NCBI RefSeq assembly: GCF_913063425.1
Contig: NZ_CAJXYK010000015.1
Coordinates: 42,576-106,575, forward strand
Direction: 5' to 3'
From: an uncultured Thiohalocapsa sp.
GTDB taxonomy: Bacteria; Pseudomonadota; Gammaproteobacteria; Chromatiales; Chromatiaceae
Length of the DNA stretch: 64,000 bases
The position numbers were made by a program, and so were the translations under genes. Below the pieces are notes generated by a model, which saw only the letters and a program-made list of their open reading frames with translations, did not search any database and was not told where the DNA came from. Positions 28,637 through 36,823 of this stretch are shown here, in pieces (the first letter of the stretch is position 1; each line of letters starts with the position of its first letter).

Positions 28637-29719
28637 ATGTCCAGACCCTACAACTTCAGCGCCGGCCCGGCGATGCTGCCGGAGCCCGTCCTCAAGCGCG
28701 CACAGGAAGAGATGCTCGACTGGCACGGCAGCGGCATGTGCGTGGCGGAGATGAGCCACCGCGGCAAGGAGTTCCTGTCCATCGCCCAGCAGGCGGAGGC
28801 CGACCTGCGCGAGCTGCTCGCGGTTCCCGACAACTACAGGGTGCTGTTCCTGCAGGGCGGTGCGTCGCTGCAGTTTGCAATGGCACCGATGAATCTGCTG
28901 GGGGACGCGAAGCAGGCGGACTACCTCAACACCGGCAGCTGGTCCAAGAAGGCCATTGCCGAGGCCAAGCGCTTCGCGACGGTCAACGTCGCCGCCAGCA
29001 CCGAGCAGGACGGCACCTTCACCCGTGCACCGGCGCAGGCCGAGCTGAGCCTGTCCGCGGACGCCGCCTACCTGCACTACACGCCCAACGAGACCATTCA
29101 GGGCGTCGAGTTCCCTTACGTGCCCGAGACCGATAAGCCATTGGTGGCGGACATGTCCTCGACCATTCTGTCGCGCCCCATCGACGTGTCGAAGTTCGGC
29201 ATCATCTACGCCGGCGCGCAGAAGAACATCGGCCCGGCGGGACTCACATTGGTCATCGTCCGCGACGATCTCATCGGCAGCCCCATCGCCGGCACGCCGG
29301 CGATGCTGGACTACAAGACCCACGCCGACGCCGAGTCCATGTACAACACCCCGCCCACCTACGCCTGGTACCTGGCGGGGCTGGTGTTCCAGTGGCTCAA
29401 GGACCTGGGCGGGCTTGCCGGCATGGCCGAGATCAACCAGCGCAAGGCGGGCAAGCTCTACGCGGCTATCGACGGCTCGGACTTCTACGCCAACCCGGTG
29501 CAGCCGGACTGCCGCTCCTGGATGAACGTGCCCTTCACGCTGGCCGACGCCAAGCTCGACGCGGACTTCCTTGCGGGCGCCAAGGACGCATACCTTCTCA
29601 CGCTGAAGGGCCACCGCTCGGTCGGCGGCATGCGTGCGAGCATCTACAATGCGATGCCGGAGGCGGGTGTGGATGCTTTGATCGACTTCATGGCGGAGTT
29701 CGAGCGCACCAGGGGCTGA
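28637..29719 (+). CDS. serC: Phosphoserine aminotransferase
   Basis: 360 residues from the ATG at 28637. It transaminates 3-phosphohydroxypyruvate to phosphoserine with PLP (and the analogous step of pyridoxine synthesis). Motifs: YNFSAGPAMLPEPVL at the N-terminus, MSHRGKEF, FLQGGASLQFAMAPMNLL, the PLP lysine in IIYAGAQKNIGPAG (about residue 197), and KGHRSVGGMRASIYNAMP at the end. Standard length. Its substrate-producing enzyme SerA is encoded 638 bp downstream across a repeat tract. Confidence 0.97.
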   Translation: MSRPYNFSAGPAMLPEPVLKRAQEEMLDWHGSGMCVAEMSHRGKEFLSIAQQAEADLRELLAVPDNYRVLFLQGGASLQFAMAPMNLLGDAKQADYLNTGSWSKKAIAEAKRFATVNVAASTEQDGTFTRAPAQAELSLSADAAYLHYTPNETIQGVEFPYVPETDKPLVADMSSTILSRPIDVSKFGIIYAGAQKNIGPAGLTLVIVRDDLIGSPIAGTPAMLDYKTHADAESMYNTPPTYAWYLAGLVFQWLKDLGGLAGMAEINQRKAGKLYAAIDGSDFYANPVQPDCRSWMNVPFTLADAKLDADFLAGAKDAYLLTLKGHRSVGGMRASIYNAMPEAGVDALIDFMAEFERTRG

Positions 29720-29738
29720 GCTGAGCGGCTGATTGGCG

Positions 29739-30082
29739 CGCGAAGACGCGGAGGGAAGGACGCGGAGAAGAGTGGCACGCGAAGACGGGGAGGGAAGGGC
29801 GCGGAGAAGAGTGGCACGCGAAGACGCGAAGACGCGAAGGGAAAGACGCGAAGGGAAAGACGCGAAGGGAAAGACGCGGAGGGAAGGGCGCGGGGAAGAG
29901 TGGCACGCGAAGACGCGAAGACGCGAAGGGGAAGACGCGAAGGGAAAGACGCGGAGGGAAGGGCGCGGAGGGAAGGGCGCGGGGAAGAGTGGCACGCGAA
30001 GACGCGAAGACGCGAAGGGAAAGACGCGGAGGGAAAGGCGCGGAGGGGAGTGGCATGCGAAGGCGCGAAGGGGGAGGTGCGA
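29739..30082 (+). repeat. Degenerate GAAGACGCG/GAAGGGAAAGACGCG tandem repeat tract
   Basis: About 340 bp after serC made of irregular repeats of the words GAAGACGCG, GAAGGGAAAGACGCG and GGAAGGGCGCGG, interspersed with the 12-mer AGTGGCACGCGA that recurs four times. It can be read in several frames as Arg/Lys/Glu-rich (KTRRRE-type) pseudo-protein, which I reject as coding. The complementary words occur downstream at 30172-30300, so the whole forms a long inverted pair. Confidence 0.85.
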
Positions 30083-30171
30083 AGCGTAGAATGTGCAGGG
30101 AGTGGTGCCGGGCAGACGCGTCGTCTTTCCTGGCTTATCCAGGCTTTGGCGCGAGCGATGCTCTGGGGCTG

Positions 30172-30300
30172 GTGTCTTCGCGTCTTCGCGTCTTCGCGTC
30201 TTCGCGTCTTCGCGTGAGACCATCTGGCCTCAGGAGCACAGGTATGCCTGGGCAATCCCGTCGCGGCCCGACTTTCGCGTCTTCTGTCTTTGCGTGAGAC
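30172..30300 (-). repeat. Inverse copies of the repeat (GTCTTCGCG units)
   Basis: GTCTTCGCG is repeated five times in tandem at about 30173-30215, ending GCGTGAGAC. A second, shorter copy at about 30272-30300 also ends GCGTGAGAC. These are reverse complements of the words at 29739-30082 and lie just upstream of serA. Confidence 0.8.
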
Positions 30301-30357
30301 ACATTCCGAAGCAGCCGCGAGCGCAGCACTGAAGCACCGCAGGTGGAGACGTTTTAC

Positions 30358-31563
30358 ATGTTCAAGATTCAAACCCTCAACAACATCTCCGTCGCCGGCC
30401 TGAACCGGCTGCCGCGGGCGTCCTACGAGATCGCCTCGGAGGTCGGCCACCCGGACGCCATCCTGGTGCGCTCGGCGAAGATGCATGACATGCCCGTCCC
30501 GGACACCGTCAAGGCCATCGGTCGGGCCGGCGCCGGTGTCAACAACATCCCCGTTGCGGACATGAGCGAGCGCGGCATCGCCGTGTTCAATGCCCCCGGC
30601 GCCAACGCCAACGCGGTGAAGGAGCTGGTGCTCGCCGGCATGCTCATCGCTGCGCGCAACATCGCCCAGGCGGCCAAGTTCGCCCGCGGGCTGGAAGGCG
30701 ACGACGCGGCCATCAACAAGGCCGTGGAGGCGGGGAAGAAGCAGTTCGTCGGCTTCGAGCTGCCGGGGCGCACCCTGGGCGTCATCGGCCTCGGCGCCAT
30801 CGGTGTGCTGGTGGCCAATGCCGCCCGGGCGCTCGGCATGAAGGTCATCGGCTATGACCCGAGCATCACCGTGCGCGCGGCCTGGAAGCTCCAGTCCGAC
30901 GTGGAGGCGGCGCTGTCGGTGGATGACCTGGTGGCCCGGTCCGACTTCATCACCTTCCATGTGCCGCTCACCGACCAGACCCGGCACATGATCAATGCCG
31001 AGCGCATCGCCAACATGCCGGACGGCGCGGTGCTGCTCAACTTCTCGCGCAGCGGCATCATCGACGACGACGCCGCCGTCACCGCGCTGGATACCGGCAA
31101 GCTCTACGCCTACGTCTGCGACTTTCCTTCGAATCTGCTCAAGGATCACCCGCGGGTGGTGGCCCTGCCGCACCTCGGCGCCTCCACGCGCGAGGCGGAG
31201 GACAACTGCGCCATGATGGTGGCGGACCAGGTGCGCGCTTACCTGGAGGACGGTAATGTCACCAACTCCGTCAACTTTCCGGAGATCGTGCTGCCGCGCA
31301 ATGGTGGACATCGCATCGCCGTGGTGAACCGCAACGTGCCGAACATGGTGGGCCAGATCTCCACCGACCTCGCCGAGGCGGGCCTCAACATCGTGGACAT
31401 GCTGAACCGCTCCCGCGGCGAGCTGGCCGTCACACTCATCGACATCGAGCGGCAGTGCCCGCGGGAGACCGCGCAGCGCATCGCAGGCATCGACGGGGTG
31501 CTGTCGGTGCGCTGCCTGGGCGCCGCCGACGGCACGGGCGCCGGTGGCGAGGTGCGGGGCTGA
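30358..31563 (+). CDS. serA: D-3-phosphoglycerate dehydrogenase with ACT domain
   Basis: 401 residues from the ATG at 30358 (MFKIQTLNN...); an ATG five codons upstream is possible. It catalyses the first step of serine synthesis. Seen: substrate-side GRAGAGVNNIPVADMSERGI, the NAD-binding LGVIGLGAIGVLVANAARALG (about 141-161), LLNFSRSGIIDDDA with catalytic Arg, and the catalytic His in VVALPHLGASTREAEDN. Residues from about 320 form an ACT domain (VPNMVGQISTDLAEAGLNIV), the usual site of serine feedback control. Its presence in the gyrA-serC-pheA block completes the serine branch with serC. Confidence 0.93.
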   Translation: MFKIQTLNNISVAGLNRLPRASYEIASEVGHPDAILVRSAKMHDMPVPDTVKAIGRAGAGVNNIPVADMSERGIAVFNAPGANANAVKELVLAGMLIAARNIAQAAKFARGLEGDDAAINKAVEAGKKQFVGFELPGRTLGVIGLGAIGVLVANAARALGMKVIGYDPSITVRAAWKLQSDVEAALSVDDLVARSDFITFHVPLTDQTRHMINAERIANMPDGAVLLNFSRSGIIDDDAAVTALDTGKLYAYVCDFPSNLLKDHPRVVALPHLGASTREAEDNCAMMVADQVRAYLEDGNVTNSVNFPEIVLPRNGGHRIAVVNRNVPNMVGQISTDLAEAGLNIVDMLNRSRGELAVTLIDIERQCPRETAQRIAGIDGVLSVRCLGAADGTGAGGEVRG

Positions 31564-31646
31564 GACGATCATCCGGATCGGGATCAGGTTTCAGCAGCAA
31601 GCTTGGAACACACCCGGGATCACGGCAGCAGCCAACGGGAGCCGAC

Positions 31647-32732
31647 ATGAGTGCCGAGGACGCCCTCGCCCCCATCCGCGCACGCATCGATGCCATCGAT
31701 GCGGAGCTGCTGCGGCTCATTTCCGAGCGCGCCGACTGCGCCCGCGAGGTCGCCAAAATCAAGGCGGCTGCGGGGCAGACCACGCACTACTACCGCCCGG
31801 AGCGCGAGGCGGAGATCCTGCGCCGCATCAAGGCGCAGAACCCGGGGCCGCTGGGCGGCGAGGAGATGGCCCGGCTGTTCCGGGAGATCATGTCCGCCTG
31901 CCTGGCGCTGGAGCGCCCCCTTGCCGTGGGCTATCTCGGGCCCGAGGGCACCTTCACCCAGGCCGCGGCGCTGAAGCACTTCGGCCACTCGGTGCACACC
32001 CAGCCCTTCGGCACCATCGGCGACATCTTCCGTGAGGTGGAGGCCGGCTCCTGCGACTTCGGCGTCGTGCCGGTGGAGAACAGCACCGAGGGTGTGGTGA
32101 ACCATACGCTGGACATGTTCATGCGCTCACCGCTGCTGATTGCGGGCGAGGTCATGCTGCGCATCCACCATCACCTGCTGAGCCGGGCGACGGAGGTGGG
32201 TGCGGTCCGCCGCGTGTATTCGCACCAGCAGTCGCTGGCCCAGTGCCGCGGCTGGCTCGACCGCTATCTGCCCGCCGCCGAGCGCATTGCCGTCGGCAGC
32301 AACGCGGAGGCGGCGAAGCTCGCCGCGAGGTCCGGCGACTGCGCCGCTGTGGCCGGCGAGGCCGCCGCGGAGCTCTATGAGCTGCGCATGCTGGCCCAGC
32401 GCATCGAGGACGAGCCCGGCAACACCACCCGCTTCCTCATCATCGGCCGCGAGGACGCGCCGCCGAGCGGCAGCGACAAGACCAGCCTGCTGCTCTCCTG
32501 CCGTAACGAGGCGGGCGGCCTGCACAGCCTCATCAGCCCGTTCGCCGAGCAGGGCATCAGCATGACGCGCATTGAATCCCGCCCCTCCCACCAGGGCGTC
32601 TGGGACTATGTCTTCTTCGTGGACATCTGCGGCCACCGCGGCGAGCCCGGCGTCGCCGCTGCCCTGGTGCAGCTCAAGTCGGTGGCGCGGTTGTGTAAGG
32701 TGTTGGGGTCTTATCCGGAGGCGGTACTCTAG
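31647..32732 (+). CDS. pheA: Bifunctional chorismate mutase/prephenate dehydratase (P-protein)
   Basis: 361 residues from the ATG at 31647. Residues 1-90 are an AroQ chorismate mutase (IRARIDAIDAELLRLISERA, YYRPEREAEILRRI). Residues about 95-270 are prephenate dehydratase with VGYLGPEGTFTQAAAL, VVPVENSTEGVVNHTLDMF and the catalytic Thr of NTTRFLIIG. An ACT domain follows with the ESRP phenylalanine-binding motif (RIESRPSHQGVWDYVFFVD). It makes phenylpyruvate from chorismate. hisC and tyrA follow, as in many gammaproteobacteria. Confidence 0.96.
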   Translation: MSAEDALAPIRARIDAIDAELLRLISERADCAREVAKIKAAAGQTTHYYRPEREAEILRRIKAQNPGPLGGEEMARLFREIMSACLALERPLAVGYLGPEGTFTQAAALKHFGHSVHTQPFGTIGDIFREVEAGSCDFGVVPVENSTEGVVNHTLDMFMRSPLLIAGEVMLRIHHHLLSRATEVGAVRRVYSHQQSLAQCRGWLDRYLPAAERIAVGSNAEAAKLAARSGDCAAVAGEAAAELYELRMLAQRIEDEPGNTTRFLIIGREDAPPSGSDKTSLLLSCRNEAGGLHSLISPFAEQGISMTRIESRPSHQGVWDYVFFVDICGHRGEPGVAAALVQLKSVARLCKVLGSYPEAVL

Positions 32733-32779
32733 TTTTTGAAGCACCCACATCGTTAGACAGCGCGACCCCTGATGATCCG

Positions 32780-33892
32780 ATGCCCAACCCTGGCAACCCC
32801 TTCCTGGCCCTCGCCGCCCCTCAGATCGCCGGCCTGACGCCCTACGTGCCGGGCAAGCCCCTGTCGGAGCTGGCGCGTGAGCTCGGCATCAGCTCGGCGG
32901 TGAAGCTCGCTTCCAACGAGAACCCGCTCGGCTGCGGCGAGGCGGCGCAGGCGGCCTATGTCGACTGCGCGGCGGAGCTGGGCCGTTATCCGGACGGCGG
33001 TGCCTTCGCGCTGCGTCGGGCCATCGCCGAGCACCACGGGGTCGATGCGGCGCAGGTCACCGTCGGCAACGGCTCCAACGACGTGCTGGACCTGGTGGCG
33101 CGTACTTTCCTGCACCCGGGCGTGGAGTCGGTGTTCTCCGAGCATGCCTTCGCCGTCTATCCCCTCGCCACCCAGGCGGTGGGGGCCACCGCCCGGGTTG
33201 CGCCGGCGCGGGACTTCGGGCACGACCTGGCGGCCATGGCGGCGCTGGTGAGCGAGCGTACGCGGGTGGTCTGGATCGCGAATCCGAACAATCCCACCGG
33301 CACCTGGCTCGCCGCGGAGCCGTTGCGGGCCTTCATTGCCGGGCTCCCGGCGCACGCCCTGGTGGTGGTGGACGAGGCCTACTTCGAATATGTCACGGCG
33401 CCGGACTATCCGGACACCAGCCGCTGGCTCGCGGACTTCCCGAACCTCATTGTCACCCGGACCTTCGCCAAGGTGTATGGCCTCGCGGCGCTGCGGGTGG
33501 GCTACGGGCTGAGCCATCCGGACCTGGCCGAGCTCCTGAATCGGGTGCGGCATCCGTTCAACGTCAATGCCCCGGCACAGGCGGCGGCCATCGCCGCCCT
33601 TGGTGATCGAGCCCATGTGCAGCGCTCGGTGGCGCACAACCGTGCCGAGATGGCCCGGGTCACGGCGGGGCTGGAGCAGCTGGGCATCGGCTGCATCCCG
33701 TCCGTATGCAACTTCGTCACCGCCGACCTTGGCCGGCCTGCGGGTCCGGTGGAGCAGGCACTGCTGCGGGAGGGCGTCATCTGCCGCCCGGTGGGCAACT
33801 ACGGCCTGCCCAATCATCTGCGCATCAGCATCGGTCTGGCCGAGGAGAACACGCGCATGCTGGCGGCGCTGGAACGGGTGCTGACGACGTGA
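32780..33892 (+). CDS. hisC: Histidinol-phosphate/aromatic aminotransferase
   Basis: 370 residues from the ATG at 32780. Class I/II PLP aminotransferase: KLASNENPLGCG near residue 38, VGNGSNDVLDLVARTF, VVWIANPNNPTGTW, VVVDEAYFEYV, the PLP Lys in TRTFAKVYGLAALRVGYG (about residue 234) and the C-terminal LRISIGLAEEN. HisC enzymes act on histidinol phosphate and often also on aromatic 2-oxo acids. Its place between pheA and tyrA suggests that the aromatic role matters here. It overlaps the tyrA start by 4 bp (GTGA), indicating translational coupling. Confidence 0.94.
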   Translation: MPNPGNPFLALAAPQIAGLTPYVPGKPLSELARELGISSAVKLASNENPLGCGEAAQAAYVDCAAELGRYPDGGAFALRRAIAEHHGVDAAQVTVGNGSNDVLDLVARTFLHPGVESVFSEHAFAVYPLATQAVGATARVAPARDFGHDLAAMAALVSERTRVVWIANPNNPTGTWLAAEPLRAFIAGLPAHALVVVDEAYFEYVTAPDYPDTSRWLADFPNLIVTRTFAKVYGLAALRVGYGLSHPDLAELLNRVRHPFNVNAPAQAAAIAALGDRAHVQRSVAHNRAEMARVTAGLEQLGIGCIPSVCNFVTADLGRPAGPVEQALLREGVICRPVGNYGLPNHLRISIGLAEENTRMLAALERVLTT

Positions 33893-34827
33893 TCGAGCGG
33901 CTCGCCCTCATCGGCGTCGGGCTCATCGGCGGCTCGCTGGCCCGGGCGCTGCGGGGTGCCGGCGCGGTCGGCGAGGTCATCGGCTGCGGGCGCTCGGCGC
34001 AGAACCTGGAGCTTGCCTTCGATCTCGGCGTCATCGACGGCTGTACCCGGGACCCGGCGGTGGCCGTGGAGGACGCCGACATGGTCTTCGTTGCCGTGCC
34101 CCTGGGGGCGATGCGCGGTGTCTTCGAGCGCATCCACGGCCGGCTGCGGGAGGATGCCGTGATCACCGACGGCGGCAGCGTCAAGGGCAGCGTGGTGGCG
34201 GACGCGGCGGCGGCCTTCGGTGCTGTGCCGCAGCGCCTGGTGCCCGGACACCCCATCGCCGGCACCGAGCACAGCGGCGTGGCTGCCTCCTTCCCGGAGT
34301 TGTACCACAACCGCCGCGTCATCCTGACCCCGCTGCCGCAGACCGACACCGATGCGCTTGAGCGGGTGCGTGCCATGTGGCAGGCGGCGGGGGCCGTCGT
34401 CACCGAGATGGATGTCGCCCACCACGACGCGGTGCTGGCCGCCACCAGCCATCTGCCGCACATGCTCGCCTTCGGCCTGGTGGACCTGCTGGCACGGCAG
34501 CAGGAGCACGACGAGATCTTCCGCTACGCCGCCGGCGGCTTCCGGGACTTCACCCGCATCGCCTCCAGCAATCCGGTCATGTGGCGGGACATCTGCATCG
34601 CCAACGCCGAGGCCCTGAGCGGTATGCTGGCCCGCTTCGGCGAGGAGATGACCGACCTCGCCGAGACCATCCGCCGCCGCGACGGCGCGCATCTGCTGGA
34701 GATCTTCACCCGTGCGAAGACCGCACGGGATGCCTACGTGGATGGGGTGACGGGCCCCCAGCCGAGCCCCCAGCCGAGCCCCCAGCCGAGCCCCCAGCCG
34801 GGCGAGAGCCCGGATCAGTCAGGCTGA
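33889..34827 (+). CDS. tyrA: Prephenate/arogenate dehydrogenase
   Basis: 312 residues. The start is GTG 33889, which overlaps the hisC stop codon. The NAD(P) motif LALIGVGLIGGSLARALRGAG opens the protein. Later come FVAVPLGAM, VITDGGSVKGSVV, the catalytic-His block VPGHPIAGTEHSGVAASFPELY and the helical C-terminal domain FRDFTRIASSNPVMWRDI. It oxidatively decarboxylates prephenate towards tyrosine. In Pseudomonas tyrA is fused to or followed by aroA; here it ends alone, with a Pro/Ser/Gln repeat tail, and no aroA is visible. Confidence 0.94.
   Translation: MIERLALIGVGLIGGSLARALRGAGAVGEVIGCGRSAQNLELAFDLGVIDGCTRDPAVAVEDADMVFVAVPLGAMRGVFERIHGRLREDAVITDGGSVKGSVVADAAAAFGAVPQRLVPGHPIAGTEHSGVAASFPELYHNRRVILTPLPQTDTDALERVRAMWQAAGAVVTEMDVAHHDAVLAATSHLPHMLAFGLVDLLARQQEHDEIFRYAAGGFRDFTRIASSNPVMWRDICIANAEALSGMLARFGEEMTDLAETIRRRDGAHLLEIFTRAKTARDAYVDGVTGPQPSPQPSPQPSPQPGESPDQSG
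34755..34802 (+). repeat. 12-bp tandem repeat in the tyrA 3' end (PQPS units)
   Basis: The unit CCCCAGCCGAGC is repeated almost perfectly about four times, encoding PQPS repeats that replace a conserved C-terminus. The same CCCCAGCC-type word makes up the repeat at the 5' end of the caspase/SUMF1 gene at about 36.9 kb. Confidence 0.8.
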
Positions 34828-35063
34828 TCTCCACGCATCTCGCGCGCGGCTGGGCTTCACGCAACGGCGCGACGGGCCACGAGCCTAACCGGGCCGAGCG
34901 GGCGCCTCGCTGCTCGGGCCGGGCAGGGGGCTCGATGCGGCGCCTGCTGACCGATCACCCGTGCAGACCATTTTCTGCTCTCCCGCCGAACACGAATCCC
35001 GTGTAGGTCGGGTCAGCGCGGCGTGACCCGACACCGGGCACGCCTTGAGCGTCGGGTTAGGCG

Positions 35064-35285
35064 TCAGTGCTGGCAGCCATCCAGACGCTGGTCGGCTCCC
35101 GGCAGCAGTGCATCGATGAAGGCCACCGACAGCACCGCAGCGCCAGCCAGCACCAGCATCAGGGCCGTCTGCGTGTAGGGCATGGTGAGCGGCGCGGACA
35201 CCGCGAGCAATCCGAGCAGCAGACCTGCCGCCAGCAGCAGGCCCGAGACGATGACCGCGGCGCGCATGGAACGACAGTTGAACAT
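35064..35285 (-). CDS. Small two-helix membrane protein, unknown function
   Basis: 73 residues from the ATG at 35285, with a good ribosome site (AGAGGAGA) just upstream and a candidate sigma70 promoter at 35317-35345. Two hydrophobic segments: VIVSGLLLAAGLLLGLLAV (about 11-29) and ALMLVLAGAAVLSVAFIDAL (about 41-60). It ends in a short Cys/His tail (GCQH). No family recognised. The regulatory signals make it more credible than its size alone would. Confidence 0.6.
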   Translation of the reverse strand: MFNCRSMRAAVIVSGLLLAAGLLLGLLAVSAPLTMPYTQTALMLVLAGAAVLSVAFIDALLPGADQRLDGCQH

Positions 35286-35316
35286 GGGCTTGTCTCCTCT
35301 GACAGCATTTAAGCAA

Positions 35317-35345
35317 ATGCTAATGGATTTTCCACCAATTGTCTA
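35317..35345 (-). promoter_or_regulatory. Candidate sigma70 promoter of the small membrane protein
   Basis: On the minus strand TAGACA (35340-35345, five of six to TTGACA) is separated by 17 bp from TAGCAT (35317-35322, four of six to TATAAT). The region is locally AT-rich. The -10 overlaps the small inverted repeat GCATTT-AAGC-AAATGC (35305-35320), a possible operator. Confidence 0.4.
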
Positions 35346-35706
35346 TGGTGAAAATGTTGAGCGCGTCGCATGTCGTGCACCGCGTCGGGCGTCGCCACAG
35401 CGTGCAACTGTGCTGACACAGGGTCTGCCGAGAAGGGGTAGGCCGCGGTACCGGGGCCTTCCCCGGCGTCGTGGTCGGAAGGCCGACATCCGGCGCCGAC
35501 GCAGCCCGCCGTCCGCGTCGTGAAAGCAACAGCCGACAGGAGGTGTCTGCCGATGCCGGCGGGCTGCCGGCAGGTTGGTAGCCGCGCCGCGGAAGACCTG
35601 AGGGCAGGGCACACTTGCCGTCGGGGCGGACTGTAGTCCGCCCGCCCCAGGGTGCCCACTGAAGTCGGCGTGCCCGGCGCCGCCTCGCGACGTTCCCGGC
35701 GCGGCA
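35346..35706. other. Intergenic region with GACTGTAGTC palindrome
   Basis: 361 bp, no gene recognised. It contains GGGCGGACTGTAGTCCGCCC (35624-35643), a perfect palindrome related to the ACTTCAGT palindrome at 15132-15147, followed by a degenerate half copy CACTGAAGTCGGCG at about 35658. Confidence 0.5.
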
Positions 35707-36678
35707 CTAGTCCAGGTTCAGCTCCGCCACCTGCTCATCGTTTTGCACCGCGATGTCACGCGCAGCGAAGACGAAGTCGGGCTCGGCGCCGGCGGGCATG
35801 TAGCCGGTCTCGGTCACCAGCACGCTCTGGCGGGCGGGGTTGATCCGCCGCAGGCGCTCGGGGATGGCGTTGTCGTGCAGCAGGTGGCCCGAGCCCGCCA
35901 GCAGCACCAGGGTGCGCCCGGGGTTGGCAGTCAGGTAGTCGCCGGCGGTGCGGGCCATGGTCTGGTCCCAGACGTACTGCACCTGCAGGAAGCGCTCCTG
36001 ACGCTCGGGCGTGGTCGCGCCGTGCATGGCGAACATCCGCTCGAGCTGCGTGCGGTAAGCACCGGTGGCCAGCTCGATGCGTGGCGGGAAGAGCGCGCGT
36101 CGCTCGGCGTCCAGCCCCTCGATGCCGCCGTCGGAGACCGCCGAGACCGTCTCCGTGGCCGCGTTCAGCGCCACCAGCGGTATGCGGTGCCGCTGGGCGT
36201 ACTGCAGGATGTCCTGATACAGGCCCACGTCGAACCGCCAGCGCGAGCTCCATTCGGTGCGCTCCAGCAGCTCGCTCAGCGTAATCCGCCCGGCCGAGAA
36301 ATCGTCCAGATGCGCCTGAAACGGCCGCTGGAACCACTCCATGCCGATGGCGACCGGCACCCCGCGGGCGTGTAGGCCGCGGATGATCGCGAGCTGGTTC
36401 AGGTGGTGGTCGTAGCGGTCGTGCGTCTCGCCGACCATCACCACGCGGTGGTCCGCGACCGCGTCCACCAGCGCCGCGATCTGCGCCTCGTCGGCGGGGT
36501 TCACGAGCTTCGCGGTCACGGTGTCTGCCTCCGGATGCGGATGGGCCAGCGCCAGGGACATGAGCCCGGCGCCGAGCGCGAACATACCCATGCCGGCGAT
36601 GAGCACGGCGGGCCAGGACCAGATCCCGGACGCAACCGGGCGGGCGGGGGTGGTGCGGACGGTGCGGGATTGTGGCAT
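35707..36678 (-). CDS. ChaN-like family protein, membrane-anchored
   Basis: 323 residues from the ATG at 36678, with GGAGC upstream. After a basic head, one hydrophobic segment (PAVLIAGMGMFALGAGLMSL, about 27-46) should export or anchor the protein. The rest matches the ChaN/DUF399 fold: VVMVGETHDRYDHHLNQLAI (about 78-97), VAIGMEWFQRPFQAHLDDF, LVALNAATETVSAVSDGG, and near the end LVLLAGSGHLLHDNAIPERL. Campylobacter ChaN is a haem-binding lipoprotein used in iron uptake; the His residues here would allow that, but there is no lipobox Cys. Divergent from the caspase/SUMF1 gene. Confidence 0.8.
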   Translation of the reverse strand: MPQSRTVRTTPARPVASGIWSWPAVLIAGMGMFALGAGLMSLALAHPHPEADTVTAKLVNPADEAQIAALVDAVADHRVVMVGETHDRYDHHLNQLAIIRGLHARGVPVAIGMEWFQRPFQAHLDDFSAGRITLSELLERTEWSSRWRFDVGLYQDILQYAQRHRIPLVALNAATETVSAVSDGGIEGLDAERRALFPPRIELATGAYRTQLERMFAMHGATTPERQERFLQVQYVWDQTMARTAGDYLTANPGRTLVLLAGSGHLLHDNAIPERLRRINPARQSVLVTETGYMPAGAEPDFVFAARDIAVQNDEQVAELNLD

Positions 36679-36823
36679 GGGCTGCTCCGGAGCGGTCGGC
36701 GGCGGGAGTGGGCTTGCGGCCCGGCGACATCCACGCCGGGCTTGATGCAGCGCATTGACTTTGACACGAGGTTGCGCCCGGCCCCTCGGTTTCAAGCAAG
36801 CCTCGCCAAGCCGCCTGCTCCGG

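Noticed and set aside
29735..30217. Arg/Lys/Glu-rich proteins (KTRRRE type) in several frames
   Set aside because: They are readings of the tandem nucleotide repeat in every frame on both strands, with no ribosome site or family likeness.
29739..30300. CRISPR array
   Set aside because: The repeats are irregular, short and contiguous with no unique spacers of constant length, and no cas genes are nearby.
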